Assembly: GCA_039519185.1 (NCBI GenBank)
Contig: CM076846.1
Coordinates: forward strand, 150,054,605-150,118,604
Origin: Astragalus membranaceus
Lineage: Eukaryota; Streptophyta; Magnoliopsida; Fabales; Fabaceae
Direction: 5' to 3'
DNA length: 64,000 bases
Below are positions 11,434 to 23,354 of the stretch, one piece after another. The translations under genes and the position numbers were made by a program. The stretch's first letter is position 1; every line of letters starts with the position of its first letter. Below the pieces are notes generated by a model that searched no databases, was not told the origin of the DNA, and saw only the letters and a program-made list of their open reading frames with translations.

Positions 11434-14400
11434 CTAAAGATTTGGAGACATTACCTATACGGTTCTCGCTTCGTAGTCTTTAGTGATCACAAGAGCCTTA
11501 AGTATATGTTTGACCAAAAAGAGCTGAATAATAGGCAAAGAAGATGGTTTGAGTTTCTGAAGGATTATGACTTCGAGCTGAAGTATCATCCCGGGAAGGC
11601 CAATGTCGTAGCTGATGCGTTGAGTAGGAAATCTATTCACACGACAGAGTTAATGATGCATGAGATGAAGCTGCTAGAGTCTTTCAGAGATTTAAAGTTG
11701 AATGTGAAGCAAAGGACGAACCGGTTAGTGTTGAGTCATATCCAGATTTCGAGTTTATTGAGAAATCTGATTCGCTCAGCTCAACAAATTGATGTAGAGT
11801 TGCAAGCCCAAAGAAGGATACCCAATTTTATCGAAGATAGTGATGGAATTATTTGCTTCGACGGTAGAATTTGTGTGCTGAAGAATGATGACGTGAAAAG
11901 GCAAGTGTTGGAGGAAGCACATCGGAGTCAGTATTCCATCCATCCTGAATCTACCAAGATGTGTCGGGATTTGAAACAGATGTACTGGTGGCCAGGAATG
12001 AAAGTAGAGATCGCAGAATTTGTGTCTCGATGCCTAACTTGTCAAAAGGTCAAGGCAGAGTACGTACCAGAAGCCTGCTGGTCAGTTGCAGCCGTTGAAC
12101 GTGCCAGTATGGAAATGGGAAGATGTTTCTATGGACTTTGTCATGGGATTGCAAAGGTCCCAAGCCGGTAACGATTCCATCTGGGTTGTTGTGGATCGTC
12201 TAACCAAATCAGCTCATTTTATTCCTGTTTGTTCGAACAGCAAAGTTTCCTAGTTAGCAGAAGAATATCTGAAGAGTATATTAAGGTTGCATGGAGTTCC
12301 TACAAGTATTGTGTTAGATCGCGATCCAAAGTTCACTTCTCGATTTTGGAAAGCTTTAAACCAAGCCTTGGGAACAAAAGTGTTCGTTAGTACCACTTAT
12401 CATCCGCAGACACATGGTCAGACGGAGACGACTATTCAGACTTTAGAAGATATGCTTCGGGCTTGTGTGCTTGATAACAGAAGAAAATGGGAGGATCACC
12501 TTCCATTGGTGGAGTTTGCTTAAAACAACAGCTATCATTCCAGTATCGGAATGGCTCCATTTGAAGCCTTGTATGGGAGGAAGTGCAGAACGCCACAATG
12601 TTGGTGGGATGTCTGATAACTCTATTTTATATAGAGTTATTCATACAATTAAGCTTGAGTTATTGCTTATTTTCAAGAACATTTATATATATATTTATAG
12701 CTTATTTATCAAGGAATAACATTCTAAATATTCAAATGGATAAAGGGCAATGATCTAGGCAAAATGCACAAATCTTGTTAGGTTTGATGTTTTTGTTTAG
12801 TGCAGCTACTGCAGGAGTGGAAACACTGCCAACACCAGGAGTGGAAACACTAGGAGTGGAAACACTGCCAACACCTGCTAAATTCTGCAGTTTATACCAA
12901 AACATCCAAAGACCATTTCAATGCTTCCACACTTGATTTGTGACGTCATGCCTGGTCACCCAGAGCTGAGCCACTTGCAGAAGTCGGCGATACACATAAA
13001 AATCAAGTTGCAAGACTCAACTTATCTAAAAGACATGTGGCACTTCTCCAATGGACCTCATCTTTTGTTATGCATGCAAGCGACCACCTATGCAGCTTGC
13101 TTGATTGGTTGTCTACAACTAACCATGTTTGGTCCCCTCAGCTGATCTTTCGCGCCAAAGGAAACCCCTTGCAAGAGGAAAGCTTTCAAGCCTATAAATA
13201 GAAGCCATATCTTCACTTATCCATGATCAATCTTTTAAATCCTTCACTTCTTTAAATCCTTCATCTTTCATTTGCTTAGTTTAGGTTTAGTTTATTTTCA
13301 TTTCAAGTTTCTAAGGAGAGGAAGGTGAGGAAGTGCTTGACAACCATTCCCTTCACTTCTACTTTGAAGAAATTCGTGTAAGAAATCTTTATTGTACTTC
13401 AACTTGGGAACTTAATGCAAAAGATCTTCTATTCAAGTAATCTCTACTCTTTTAAGTTCTTTTGCTTTATTATTCATTTACTTATGTTCCTTGCATATTC
13501 TTTGCTTTATAACATGAGTAACATGAGCTAAATTCCCTTAAGTTGAGATGTTCTAACCTTGTAATGAACTTCTAAATAAGTTATTATGGTTTATGTAGTG
13601 TAAACACTTTAAACTCTTGCATAATACTTCTTTCAACTTATTCTGGAATTGATCACTGTAGAATAGGTAAAACTTGTAGCAGCAGACATGGGCTACATTT
13701 ATGAACTCAAGAGTTAATAGGGACAAGTATTTAATAAAGGAAACTTTGTTAAATACATGCTAATACCTAGACATAGGATAGCATAGTCCTAAGGATAATA
13801 AAATTACAAGAGTGAACCTATTTAGCAACTTGGATCATTGTTAGGAGGCAAGGGAGGAATTGACAAACCTTTCTTTACTGTAAAAAACAAAGATCATAAG
13901 AGCTTGTAATGAAACTCTAAAGAGAAGTGCTGAAAGGCACAAACTGATGCACCTACATCCAGTGTTCCCACACTACATACTCCATTAAAACACTTAGAAG
14001 TAAAGTACTTGGTGAAAACATCTCAACTACTTTTTCCACTGATTTCTCACACATTTTATTGCTTATTACTATTTTTACTTACTTTGAAAACTCCAAACCA
14101 AAAATACTGAATAGTGTAGACACACTAAGTGTACACTTTGAACTACAAAAATTTACAATACATAATCCCTGTGGGTTCGACCTTTCTTATCACTTTATTA
14201 CTTGTGTGACTATGTATACTTGCATATATTAAAATAACCACACCAATGTCGGTGAAGATCGGTTGTTAGGGCCCGATTTAGTTCGTAAGACAACCGAAAA
14301 GATCCGGCAAATCAGAGAAAGAATGAAGGCTGCCCAGTGTAGGCAGAAAAGCTATGCGGACAAGAGAAGAAGACCACTAGAGTTTGAGTCTGGTGATCAT

Positions 14401-14808
14401 GTGTTTTTGAGAGTTTCTCCAACAATTGGTACCGGTAGAGCATTGCGGGCGAAGAAACTCAGTCCTCGGTATATTGGACCCTTCCAAATTATCGAGCATA
14501 TTGGGCTAGTAGCTTACCGTGTTGCTTTACCTCTAGCTTTGTCCAATCTACATGATGTATTCCATGTATCTCAGCTAAGGAAATACATTTCCGACCCGAG
14601 TCAACCGTTGAGTTTCGAGACGATTGACCTTAGGCCGGATTTGTCTTTTCAACCTCATCCTAGTTACGTCATAGAACGTGGCGAGAAGACGCTTCGGACG
14701 AGGACAATTCCCATTGTCAAAGTGGTTTGGGATGGATTTTCGATCGAAGAAGCTACATTGGAATTGGAGGACGACATGTGGACTAGATATCTGTATCTAT
14801 TTTCATAA
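11434..14808 (+). pseudogene. Ty3/gypsy pol remnant: RNase H end, integrase, chromodomain-like tail
   Basis: The frame starts inside RNase H (FVVFSDHKSLKYMF, then HPGKANVVADALSRK). It continues with the integrase zinc-binding region (HRSQYSIHPESTKM...CLTCQK) and the catalytic core (PTSIVLDRDPKFTSRFW; ATYHPQT-like TTYHPQTHGQTE). The core has a frameshift near 12070 and stop codons near 12253 and 12521. Coding is interrupted by the solo LTR at 12614-14245 and resumes in frame as DVGEDRLLGPDLV. The tail has the GPF..I..IG.VAYR..LP and HDVFHVSQLRKY motifs and ends at 14808 with a degenerate chromodomain. Integrase would act on cDNA in the nucleus. This copy cannot. Confidence 0.85.
12614..14245 (+). 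mobile_element. Athila/Cyclops-like solo LTR, 1,632 bp
   Basis: The sequence runs from TGATAACTC to ACCACACCA with a 5-bp TSD, atgtc, at 12609-12613 and 14246-14250. It splits the integrase codons of the Tekay-like element, which read through correctly once it is removed. A TATA-like cctataaatagaag at about 13189-13203 and a CTGTGGGTTCGACCTTTC block near the end fit an LTR. The lineage name rests on terminal similarity only. Confidence 0.8.
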
Positions 14809-14857
14809 GGTATGTTTTGTTCAATTTTGAGGACAAAATTTTAAAAGTTGGGGTGAT

Positions 14858-17131
14858 TGTAACATCCCTAATTTCGGTTGATTTCGTTTTATGAAATTAA
14901 CTAGCGAATTTTTATTCGATAAAATAATAATTCAAGTCAAGGGCATGTTAAAAGCGCGAAAACAACATTTAGTTGCTAATAGCATGAATTACGTGGTCGT
15001 TTTGAGGTAGAAATAGAATTATGTGAGGATTAGGGGACCAAGGGTATTTTGGTCATTTCCATATCTTTCGAACCCTGACCCAAATTACTTAACACCAAAA
15101 CATACTCCTTTAGTCTATAAAACCACAATCACAATTTTTAGAAGTTAATTATGAGTTAGTGGTTATTTAAGGGTAGATTAAGGTGAAGGGTTAAGTGGAG
15201 GGCATTTTGGTCATTTCCCATCCACTTAAAGCCTTACCCAGCTGAACCAACTTCATTCAAATTCAGAAACCAGAAAAAGTTCAGAAAGCTTAGAGTGAGG
15301 GAGAGAGGAGGGCGAAGGGGAGAAGAGAGAGAAGAAGAGAGATTCTCCATCATACCTGGTGCATGCAAGCAAAATTGGTACCAATCTTCCCCATTTTCTT
15401 TTCTCTTTCCTTTGATACCAATTTCATCATCTGATTCACCCTCTTTGTCCATCTACCATTTTCGAATTTTGGAAGCTCAAAGGGAAGAAATGGAGCTTTG
15501 AGCACCTTGAAGCATTGCATGTACCATTGGAAGCCTTAGAAGTGATTTTCATCAAATTGATAAAGCCATATTGTGTTTAGGTTGAATTTGGAGGTGATTT
15601 CAATAGCTCCAAGAGGTTTAGTGTCGAATTTGGAAGTGGTAGAAGTTCAGTTTCGAGAATCGGGCAAGTTCGGTGCGAGTTCATGATTACGGGGATCGTT
15701 TGAGAGATTACGGTTCGATCGTTTCGTGTGAGGCCGTGATTTCTCGCGAGTTCGTCAAAACGGCGAGTTCTACTCACGCTTAGGATCATTTTGTATTTCT
15801 GAAATGATTATCATATGATCGGTTTTGAAGTGGATTTCGTTTCGAAAAATTTTAAGAATCCAAAACCGTTTTCGGAAAAATAACGTTTTATGGTTTTTAT
15901 CAAATTTTATATGTGATTGTATGGACTGGATTGACTGGAATATTGCTTGATATTATTTGTGTTTTCGTTGGATTTTGATCGGAATACGGATTGGACTCGA
16001 ACGGAATTGCGACAATGAGAAAAGCGGAATGAAATGGTGCACAGACAGAAGCGCACGAAACGTGCGCCTATGGCACTAGGTTTGCAAAATGTTTTTAAAA
16101 GAAGGTCCAGTGCACACGGGTCGTGCACCTAGGGCACACGGATCGTGCGTGAGCTTCTGTCACCGGACACCGAATTCTCGTTTCGTCGCTCCTTTTGATT
16201 CCAAACCTCTTCTAATCCCTTTTCCAACCCTTTGTGATGAATTTTCACTTTTAATACATTATTTTTGACATGTTCAAAGATGGTTTTGGAAATTATCTTC
16301 AAATCTATAAATGTTCCAAAAACCGAACAGTAGTGCACGCGAGTGGGCATGGGTCATGTATAAAGGTCATGGAACTAAATGTTCAATTAATTGTTTAAAG
16401 GTAATGGAACTAGATGTTCTTTCAAGGTTAAGATATATATATATATTATATCAGAGGATGGGTGACGACCCAGTAGATTAGTACACTAGGGGAGGGGAAG
16501 TCATGAGCCCCAGAACCTAGGCCTCAGAGGTTTGAAGCTAGCGTAAGTTAGTGGAGAGGTTCGACGGTAAAGGCGTGGTCATTACCGAAGATGTGCTATG
16601 GCATGAAAGGAAAAGACATATGCACGTAGGCCCTATATGGACTACGATTAAAGAAAGGAAAAAGAAATAAATGGACCGAGAGTTATTGTGAGGGGTTACA
16701 GTAGGACTCACTGAGATAATGTTTATCTCACCCATTATATGTTGTTGTTTTTTAGAGAAACAGGGAAAGAAGAAAGCGAAAAAGCATGAATAGGTGACGT
16801 GCTTGAGGAGAAGTTCGAAGACTTAGTTCTTTTACCTTTGAAATTGAATTCCCTTGTTGTCTTTGTAACTCGATAGTATGACTTGAATTTATTTAAGTTA
16901 TGTAATCGTTTCTGCTTTTTCTTGTGATGGTATTGAACACTAGGTTATGAGGATATTGAAAGACATGGAACCTATATGGTTTTAATTAAGTTATGAAGGT
17001 TAAGACTGTTGATGTTAATCATCGAGAAAATTTTTAGTCGTGTTCAATATCTAAACAGGAAATATTACTCTGATGTATGTCATTTCATGCATCTTAGCAT
17101 TTCTATTTGATAGAAATATTAGGGTGTTACA
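14858..17131 (+). repeat. 3' LTR of the Tekay-like element, 2,274 bp
   Basis: TGTAACATCCC...GGTGTTACA, preceded by the polypurine tract aaaagttggggtgat. It contains short inverted GTGCAC and GTGCGC motifs near 16040-16150. The small frames within it (for example around 15234-15501) are not supported as genes. Confidence 0.9.
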
Positions 17132-17377
17132 GGTCGCTTCGAAGTGTAGCTTGGGTGTCAGGCCAAGTATAGTAGACCTGACGGGCAGTTCACCAAAGCA
17201 CGGTCCAGTTTTAACTCGCCACGTAGGTTGGTTCAAATGAATTTAAGAATAGGGAAATAAACTTTAATCCAAAGTAATGAAAAATGCCTCGTCTTATTAC
17301 TGACGGACGGGCGGGCCTCTATAAAAAACCCTGTAGGAAAAAGAGTGTCCCGCCCGGTTACTATAATTTATTCTTTT

Positions 17378-18566
17378 TCATGACATTCGCTTCTCTTGGG
17401 GTCTCTCAGTCGTTCCCCTTGCGACTACTCGTGTGGCCATCGCCCTCTCTTCGTAGTTCATGAACCTTTGTAATCGGCGGAGAAATGTGGCCAAGTCTGG
17501 GGGTTCGTTTACTCCGACTTCAATTTCGAACAAGCTACCGGTCCTAAGACCGTCTCGCAGGAACCACAGCCTCATGTGATCATCCAATCCTCTTACATTG
17601 GCAGCTTCTTCATTAAAGCGCTCAACATATTCGCGGAGCGTCTCGATCTCCCCTGCCTGATCGCATTGAGTACCGCGCGTGATTTTGGTTTCACTCTTGA
17701 TGTTGTGAAATGAGCGGAGAATACTCTGGCTAGTTGATTCCATGATGAGATAGTGTTTGGCTTTAGCTCTGTAAACCACTCCAAAGATGAGCCTTCCAGT
17801 GTTAACGGGAAGATTCTGCACTTCACCGACCCGCACACCCCCTGTACTGCATCATTAGGTCAAAGTAATCTAGATGAGCGCCGGGATCACCGATGTCGTC
17901 GTACATTCTCAATGTTGGAGGCTTTTCAAGTGAAGGCGGTGTTGGGTATTCATCGATCTCCCTGGAGAAGGGTCCATTTCGAGAATTGTCCATCCCCCCG
18001 CACCGACCTAGATGGCCTTCCCGCGGGGGCGATCTGTTTGAATAGCGATGTCGACCGTACCCGCCTATGGAATACTTGTCAGAGTGATACCGGTTGTATC
18101 GATCGTAAGATCTGCTCTGTGAGCGCTTGGGCGACTTTGTGGATCCATAAGGGGAGTTCTGGGATTTGGGCTCTTCTGGCCAATAGGTAGGATCCGTCGA
18201 AGATGGGGGCGTCCTAGGAGGCGTCCTTGAACCCTTCGATCTCCTTCGACGGGGTGGTGACCGATAGACAAGGTGTCTCCTAGGGGGAGACCTATGCCGC
18301 CTAGAAGAACCTTCGCCCTAGTTTGGCTCGGGTACGGTGTTCGCCCGCCCTGAAGTCATTTGTGTTAACATTTCCAGAATTTGCTGTATAGCGTTTGCCG
18401 GCAGCACGACATTTGCCTGCGTGGCCGGTCCGGAAGGTGCGCCTTGAATAGTGTTCTCAACGACAACCGGGACGCCTTTCGGGTTTATTTGCAGCTGGTC
18501 TGGAGTATCAGCCACGCTTTGCAAGGGTGGGTTCGTCTGGCGGGGTGGTCTTCCTCGCGGAGCCAT
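17378..18566 (-). pseudogene. Gag of the TR-GAG element, decayed
   Basis: Gag most likely starts at the ATG at 18566, about 30 nt downstream of the primer-binding site (MAPRGRPPRQ...). That frame stops at 18318. Related sequence continues in other frames: 18271-18065 (basic), 17838-17593 (FPLTLEGSSLEWF, SSWNQLARVFSAHF) and 17836-17378 (LREYVERFNEEAANVRGLDD). At least two frameshifts and a stop are needed to join these, so it is dead. The core is clearly homologous to the Gag at 184-1426. Confidence 0.8.
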
Positions 18567-18597
18567 AGGAACAGGTGGAATAACGCCTGGGGTGGTT

Positions 18598-18615
18598 CTC
18601 CCACTGTGGTCGCCA
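18598..18615 (-). other. Primer-binding site of the TR-GAG element
   Basis: TGGCGACCACAGTGGGAG on the minus strand, one base from the LTR end at 18617. It is identical to the site at 1462-1479. Confidence 0.85.
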
Positions 18616-18616
18616 A

Positions 18617-19027
18617 TGAACTGAGGTGCTCGACCTTGGAGCGGGCACGAGCAGTCGAGTCCTGAGTCCGAATGTATGAATTGATTGGGTGAATGATATC
18701 TGGTCGCACGCAGAGTCCTGCCTGGGTTGTACCTGCAATGACACTCAGACGCCCAAGTCAATGGAATAAGAGTGTGAGAAGAGTAACAATATGGGTGAAG
18801 ATTACCTACCTCTGTTAGTGGGAACAATGCCTCTTTATATAGTGTCAGAGGGGCAGCGCTGGTCATTGGCTCATTGTGGTCGATCTCGACCGTTGATCAT
18901 GCGAGCCTCAGCGATGGTTGATCTGAGCCGTTGATCTTAGTGGATTTCGGTCATTCCTTTCTGTCTCACTATTGGGCCGGTCACAGCCGGTATTGCGTCG
19001 GATTGGGCTTCGGCCCAGTCCAGAACA
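18617..19027 (-). repeat. 5' LTR of the TR-GAG element
   Basis: 411 bp, TG...CA. A TATA-like CACTATATAAAGAG on the minus strand at about 18831-18844 marks a likely promoter. Confidence 0.9.
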
Positions 19028-19109
19028 TATGACATTCATTTTATTTGGAAGATGAAAGCAGATAACAACTGGACAAGAAAGTTCAAAGAAGAAATTTGTG
19101 TAATGTGAG

Positions 19110-19395
19110 ATAATTGCGCCAAGTAAGCATTCCTTTCAATAATAAAATATGATGAGCAAAACTCTATAATTGACACTAATTTTATGCAACTTGACATACA
19201 TGAAAATCAAATTAAATTGTAAATCAATATAGGACAATTTGGAAAATATGACATATCCTATATGTTTTCTTCTTGAACATTGCCATGAATAAGCAAAATG
19301 GATTTATTTATTTTTGAACAGCAAGCAAAATGAATTCATTGATGAGTCTAAGATATGGACAAGACACAAGATGAGCCTTCCAAATATCTACCTAA
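19110..19395 (+). repeat. Left copy of a 285-bp direct duplication flanking a CACTA element
   Basis: Nearly identical by eye to 24152-24434, with a few substitutions and small indels. It ends three bases before the CACTA terminus at 19399. Confidence 0.9.
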
Positions 19396-19428
19396 TTACA
19401 CTAGTGGAAATTTGACATTAAAAAGTAC

Positions 19429-19660
19429 CATTTAGTATTGGTTGTTTGAAAACCCGATGCTAAATGTGTAATCGGTGGCATTTTTGAAATTAAGAGCAAA
19501 AGTTTAAGTTAACATTAGACTTTTAGCATCGGGTCTTTTAACAACCGATGCTAAATGTACCTGAATTGGACATTTAACATTGATTATTAAAATAACCGAT
19601 GTTAAATGTCCAACTCAGGAACATTTAACATCGGCCATTAAAAGACCCGATGGTAAATGT
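19429..19660. repeat. Left subterminal palindromic repeats of CACTA 1
   Basis: Paired units of the type tttagcatcgggtctttt...acccgatgctaaatg can fold as hairpins. Such repeats are normally the binding sites of the CACTA transposase. Confidence 0.85.
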
Positions 19661-20347
19661 TGAACCCATATTAATCAATCCCTTGCACAAACACGCTAGG
19701 TCTCAACCCTTTCACCCTCTATCTTCCTTGCGAACTTCTCTTCCTCTCCCTTCCTTCACTCTTAGCTAGATCTCAAATTTCTCATCTCTTTCGACACCCT
19801 CGTCTCTCTCGCAGAACCAACTCAATGCCCTCCATACCATATGAGCTTTGATCAAAAACCAGCAAACCCCATCTCACAACAAATCTTTGGAGCGATTATA
19901 CCGACGTGAGCTCATCGCAAGCAACCGTGACCACCGAAGAATCCACCGTTCCTTCCTCCTTCTTCGCCATTTGCTCAAACTGGTTCCACCAAGCAGTTAA
20001 CGGTGGCGTCACAGCAGGCGTTGGCGGATTTCTGTCCTTCCATAAAAACCCTAACAGATGCATGGAGAATACACCATCATCATCGAATTCAATGCTATGG
20101 GATGTCTATTTCTCTGAAGCCAATCCCCTTGATGTGAGTATAGTTTCTTCTTGCGTTCCCATTTATGTGTTTTTTCATTATGTAAATTTGTTTTTCCCTC
20201 TTTCGATTTGCTTTAGGGATTTCTTGCTTCCTCCGTCTTACTTGGACTTTTTTTCTCATGGCTTTGGCTTGTGTAGCCCTAAACTGACTCTTTATGCCAC
20301 CTGTGCACTCATTGAGAGTGTTATTGAGTTTGGAATTGCTTGTAGGA

Positions 20348-21551
20348 GAAAGAATCTGAATTCCTTCCATTTGTCATTGAGGACCATGTTGTTGGATTCA
20401 TCTACAATCGGTAACTTTTAGTTTCAATTCTTTCCTTTACTTGTAAGATGCTTGTGTCATCTCATGCTTGCTTATTCATGATTGTTTCATTGGTTAACGC
20501 TGTTGGATTATTGGATTATATTATAGCTGAATCAACTGTTTAGTGCGTACCTTGTTCTCATTTATTATGAAATGAACTGCTAGTGGCAGATTTTTTATGG
20601 CTTAAACTTTTAATTTGTTCACAGGTTTATTTAGCATTTGAGAGGCTATAGTGACGAGTTCATTTTCCCCAAAGATGGAGGCCCCTTTGGTGATGCCATT
20701 GGTGACCATGTTTCATTGCATCTATTGCTGATGACAGCTGAGGAGAGAACCAGTGCAGTTGGATATGTAGTAGAGAGTATTTGGGAGAGGAGCATATTCC
20801 AGGTATACGGAATGAGGTATTACTTATGATACGTTTGGGACATGTTAGATTTCATCATTCTATTCTATTATATACTTTTCTACTGCCCAAGTACCTAACC
20901 TACTTTTTTTTGTATATTTTTATCAGCTATACCCTGTTTCATCATCATTTGGCGCACCCGTTTTCTTTTCATTAGAACGTGCTGCAGCTCCTTATTTTGG
21001 TATAAAGGTTTGTGGAAACTTAATTTCCAAACTTGCTTTCTGAATTTATCATAAAGACAATTTATTTGTCATTTTAGGTGAAAACAAACTCCCCCTCATT
21101 GCAATAGTCAAATAAATTATATCATGAAAGTTTTATCTACACCAGGTTGTATATTAAAACACATTTTAGTCATAAATTATGATCTATAACCCTTTTTTCC
21201 CTTCTCTTTGAAGATTAGGCTTATGGAGGCCATATGAATGGCTACGTTGAGCTGGATGGGCAGAAGCACTTATGAATTGGGAAAAGAAGTCAGTTGAAAT
21301 CCACATATCCTGGAATGCTTGATCATCTAGTTGCTGGAGGACTGGTTTGTAGATTCATTGTATCTGTTTGCAAAGTAGCCCAATTACCTAGTACTCTTTC
21401 TCTGTGTTAATGTGTCTCCATTGCTCTTCTTGCAAAGCGAAACCTGTTGGTGCTGTTTCATATATGGACATTGATGGTTATAGATACAAGAGAGATGTTT
21501 TATTCTGCTATGATTTGAAACTTCCTGGAAGTTTTGTACCAAAAAATGAAG
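20348..21551 (+). pseudogene. Captured Nudix hydrolase (NUDX20/24-type) exons
   Basis: Five exon-like blocks in collinear order: 20348-20410 (FLPFVIEDHVVGFIYNR), 20625-20816 (FIFPKDGGPFGDAIGDHVSL, MTAEERTSAVGYVVES), 20927-21007 (LYPVSSSFGAPVFFSLERAA), 21219-21344 (HMNGYVELDGQKHLW, STYPGMLDHLVAGGL) and about 21436-21551 (KPVGAVSYMDIDGYRYKRDV). Recognisable AG/GT borders remain. The order fits the plant DUF4743-plus-Nudix family related to yeast Tnr3. A frameshift near 20778 and stop codons show it is not functional. The C-terminal part of the domain is missing. The family call is from memory of its motifs. Confidence 0.75.
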
Positions 21552-22124
21552 GCAAGCCTTTTTTAAACATGTTCTTCAATTTTACTGTCATTATGTTCTA
21601 GTGGTTCCCTGACCATCTTTTGTAATAACTGGTTAAATAAAATATCAGATGGAGATAATTGAATGCAAAGTGGATTGAAGAGCTGTGCACATAGAATTCC
21701 TAACATGCATATAATATACCAGTGCAGTAGTTGTAGCTGCTACTGATTGCCAGAGGTTGGTCACATGACATGATAGTGATGCTGCTACTGATTGGGTTGT
21801 TTGACAGAGGTAAAAAGGCTGCCATACATTCTCCTCTGGATTTGCTATGCTTCTGTGCTTCTATATTTCTTTCTTCAACTTGCCTCTTTTTGGTTTCTAA
21901 GCTGAATGAAGCTAATTGAGAATGTTTACTTGTCATTATTTTGGTTGATTTTTGTTGGTCCTCACATGATTTTGGTTGCTAATAGCTTTATGTTTCTGTT
22001 TATGTTGCTAATCAGATTTAGGGTTCTTGAGACTTGCATTCACCACTTTCTCATATTAACTCAAAAGCGTGTAATTGGAACAGCAGAACAAGAAAAGAGT
22101 TTTCTCTTTCTCTCTGCCTCTCAA

Positions 22125-22262
22125 ATGGAAGAAGAAAGAGTTGGCTGCAACAACAATAAGAGTTGCTCAAATTCCTCAAAAGGAAAGAAAGAAGACCTTT
22201 ATCATGTACTTTACAAGGTTCCTTATGGAGATACTCCTTATGTTAGAGCCAAACATGTTCAG
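22125..22262 (+). pseudogene. Captured first exon of an SDI1/MS5-like TPR protein gene
   Basis: From an ATG at 22125 the frame reads through KGKKEDLYHVLYKVPYGDTP and YVRAKHVQ, then meets a GT donor at 22263. This is the conserved N-terminal start of plant SULFUR DEFICIENCY-INDUCED / MALE STERILITY 5-like tetratricopeptide proteins. The rest of the gene is absent. About 50 bp of probable 5' leader precede it. Confidence 0.7.
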
Positions 22263-22663
22263 GTACAATTTATATAAAATCTACTCTACTTTTATCCATT
22301 TTTAGAATTAGAATTCTATTCTACTTAGTATATATTATTTTTAACTTCATTTATTTTTATTGTTTGGTTAATTATGGTGATATATAGTTTATTTGTTTTA
22401 TGAGACTGAGAGATAACAGATTCATGATCCCACATTCATTAAGCATGAATCTATTTTATGCTTCTTTTTCACTTTTTTCTTTTAAATGAAACTATAGCTG
22501 TAATTCTTTTTTGTTGAATGTTGACTTTATATTGTTATCTTAGTTTATTTATTTTTGTAATACCCTGTCCGTGGCACAGTTAGTGGTGGCATTATAAGGT
22601 AATAGTATAATGATTTTCACTTTGCTAATTCCAATTGATATGTCCTTTCTCAACCTGAAGCAG

Positions 22664-22709
22664 GTGGGGAAGGAGAAGCTTGGTGATAGAATAACAACAC
22701 TTCACCAAG
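22664..22709 (+). pseudogene. Captured bHLH exon fragment
   Basis: After an AG acceptor the frame gives VGKEKLGDRITTLHQV. This resembles the basic-helix 1 segment (VRKEKLGDRI.ALQQLV) of plant bHLH112/123-type factors, and is followed by a decayed donor. It is only 15 codons long, so homology should be verified. Confidence 0.5.
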
Positions 22710-23100
22710 TAATATGGCTGTTCATTGATGTGTTTATATGTGGAGTTTACTCTCTTCTACAGTTGTTTGTAATATATGTTAGCCACCCACCAAGTAATGC
22801 ATCTTACATGTATTTCAGCTTGCATATGTGTTTAATATAGAAATCCTGATTAACTTGTTATAGGCTGCTGAGTACTTAATTGACAAAATGCTAGGATATT
22901 ACTATTAGTAAGGTAATGGGTCTGTTAGAGAGGCCTGTTACTACTAGTAAAGGCTTGGTTAGTCAGTTGTGAGCTAATTAGGGAGTCTATGCATAATATT
23001 TTTACATATATGCAATCCTTTGAAATAGATGTGTAGTTGTTGGTTTTATAATTCTGAGTAGTGAGTACTAATATTAATGATCTATTATGTGTAGTTGCAG

Positions 23101-23275
23101 GAATTGTGCATTGGTTGTGTAAGGGGAGTGCATTTCCAGCTGCTAGTATTGCCCAAGAGGAAAAATGCCTTTGGGAACCAAGAAACTAGTCATCTGTGGA
23201 GACTTTTGTGTTAGTCCTGATGTTGAAGGTGCCATAGATAGTGGCTTGGCAGCAGCATTAAGGCTTAAAGATAGT
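23101..23275 (+). pseudogene. Captured C-terminal exon of a FAD-dependent (renalase-like) oxidoreductase
   Basis: One frame reads KGSAFPAASIAQEEKCLWEP; after a one-base shift another reads KLVICGDFCVSPDVEGAIDS and GLAAALRL. Together they match the C-terminal FAD-contacting part of plant NAD(P)/FAD-binding oxidoreductases of the renalase type. The frameshift falls near 23185. Family assignment is from memory of the motif. Confidence 0.6.
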
Positions 23276-23304
23276 GCCTGCTGTTTATAGTTGGAGCCGT
23301 GGAA

Positions 23305-23305
<1 letters not shown>

Positions 23306-23353
<48 letters not shown>

Positions 23354-23354
23354 T
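23306..23354. repeat. (ATT)n microsatellite
   Basis: About 16 ATT units, just after the captured oxidoreductase fragment. Confidence 0.95.

Larger units (their letters stand above)
11295..17131 (+). mobile_element. Tekay-like Ty3/gypsy chromovirus, internally deleted, nested in the TR-GAG element
   Basis: The element starts TGTAACATCCC and ends GGTGTTACA, with a perfect TSD ggtcg at 11290-11294 and 17132-17136. Only 139 bp of the 5' LTR remain before an abrupt junction with the end of RNase H. Most of the 5' LTR, the primer site, gag, protease and RT are deleted. Integrase, a C-terminal chromodomain-like tail and a complete 3' LTR remain. The shared 139 bp of the two LTRs differ at about three positions, so the insertion looks younger than its host. 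Confidence 0.9.
9864..19027 (-). mobile_element. TR-GAG non-autonomous LTR retrotransposon, split by nested insertions
   Basis: LTRs at 9864-10273 and 18617-19027 lie in the same orientation. A perfect 5-bp TSD, tatga, lies at 9859-9863 and 19028-19032. On the minus strand the order is LTR, primer-binding site, gag, a spacer, a 93-bp minisatellite, a polypurine tract (gcttgggggcaat, next to 10274) and LTR. Without the insert at 11295-17131 the element is about 3.3 kb and encodes only Gag, so it needed enzymes from another element. The two LTRs differ at roughly 6-7% of positions by eye. Confidence 0.9.

Noticed and set aside
20638..22840. Functional Nudix hydrolase gene
   Set aside because: Exons are collinear but contain a frameshift and stops, the C-terminal part is missing, and pieces of other genes follow within the same CACTA element.
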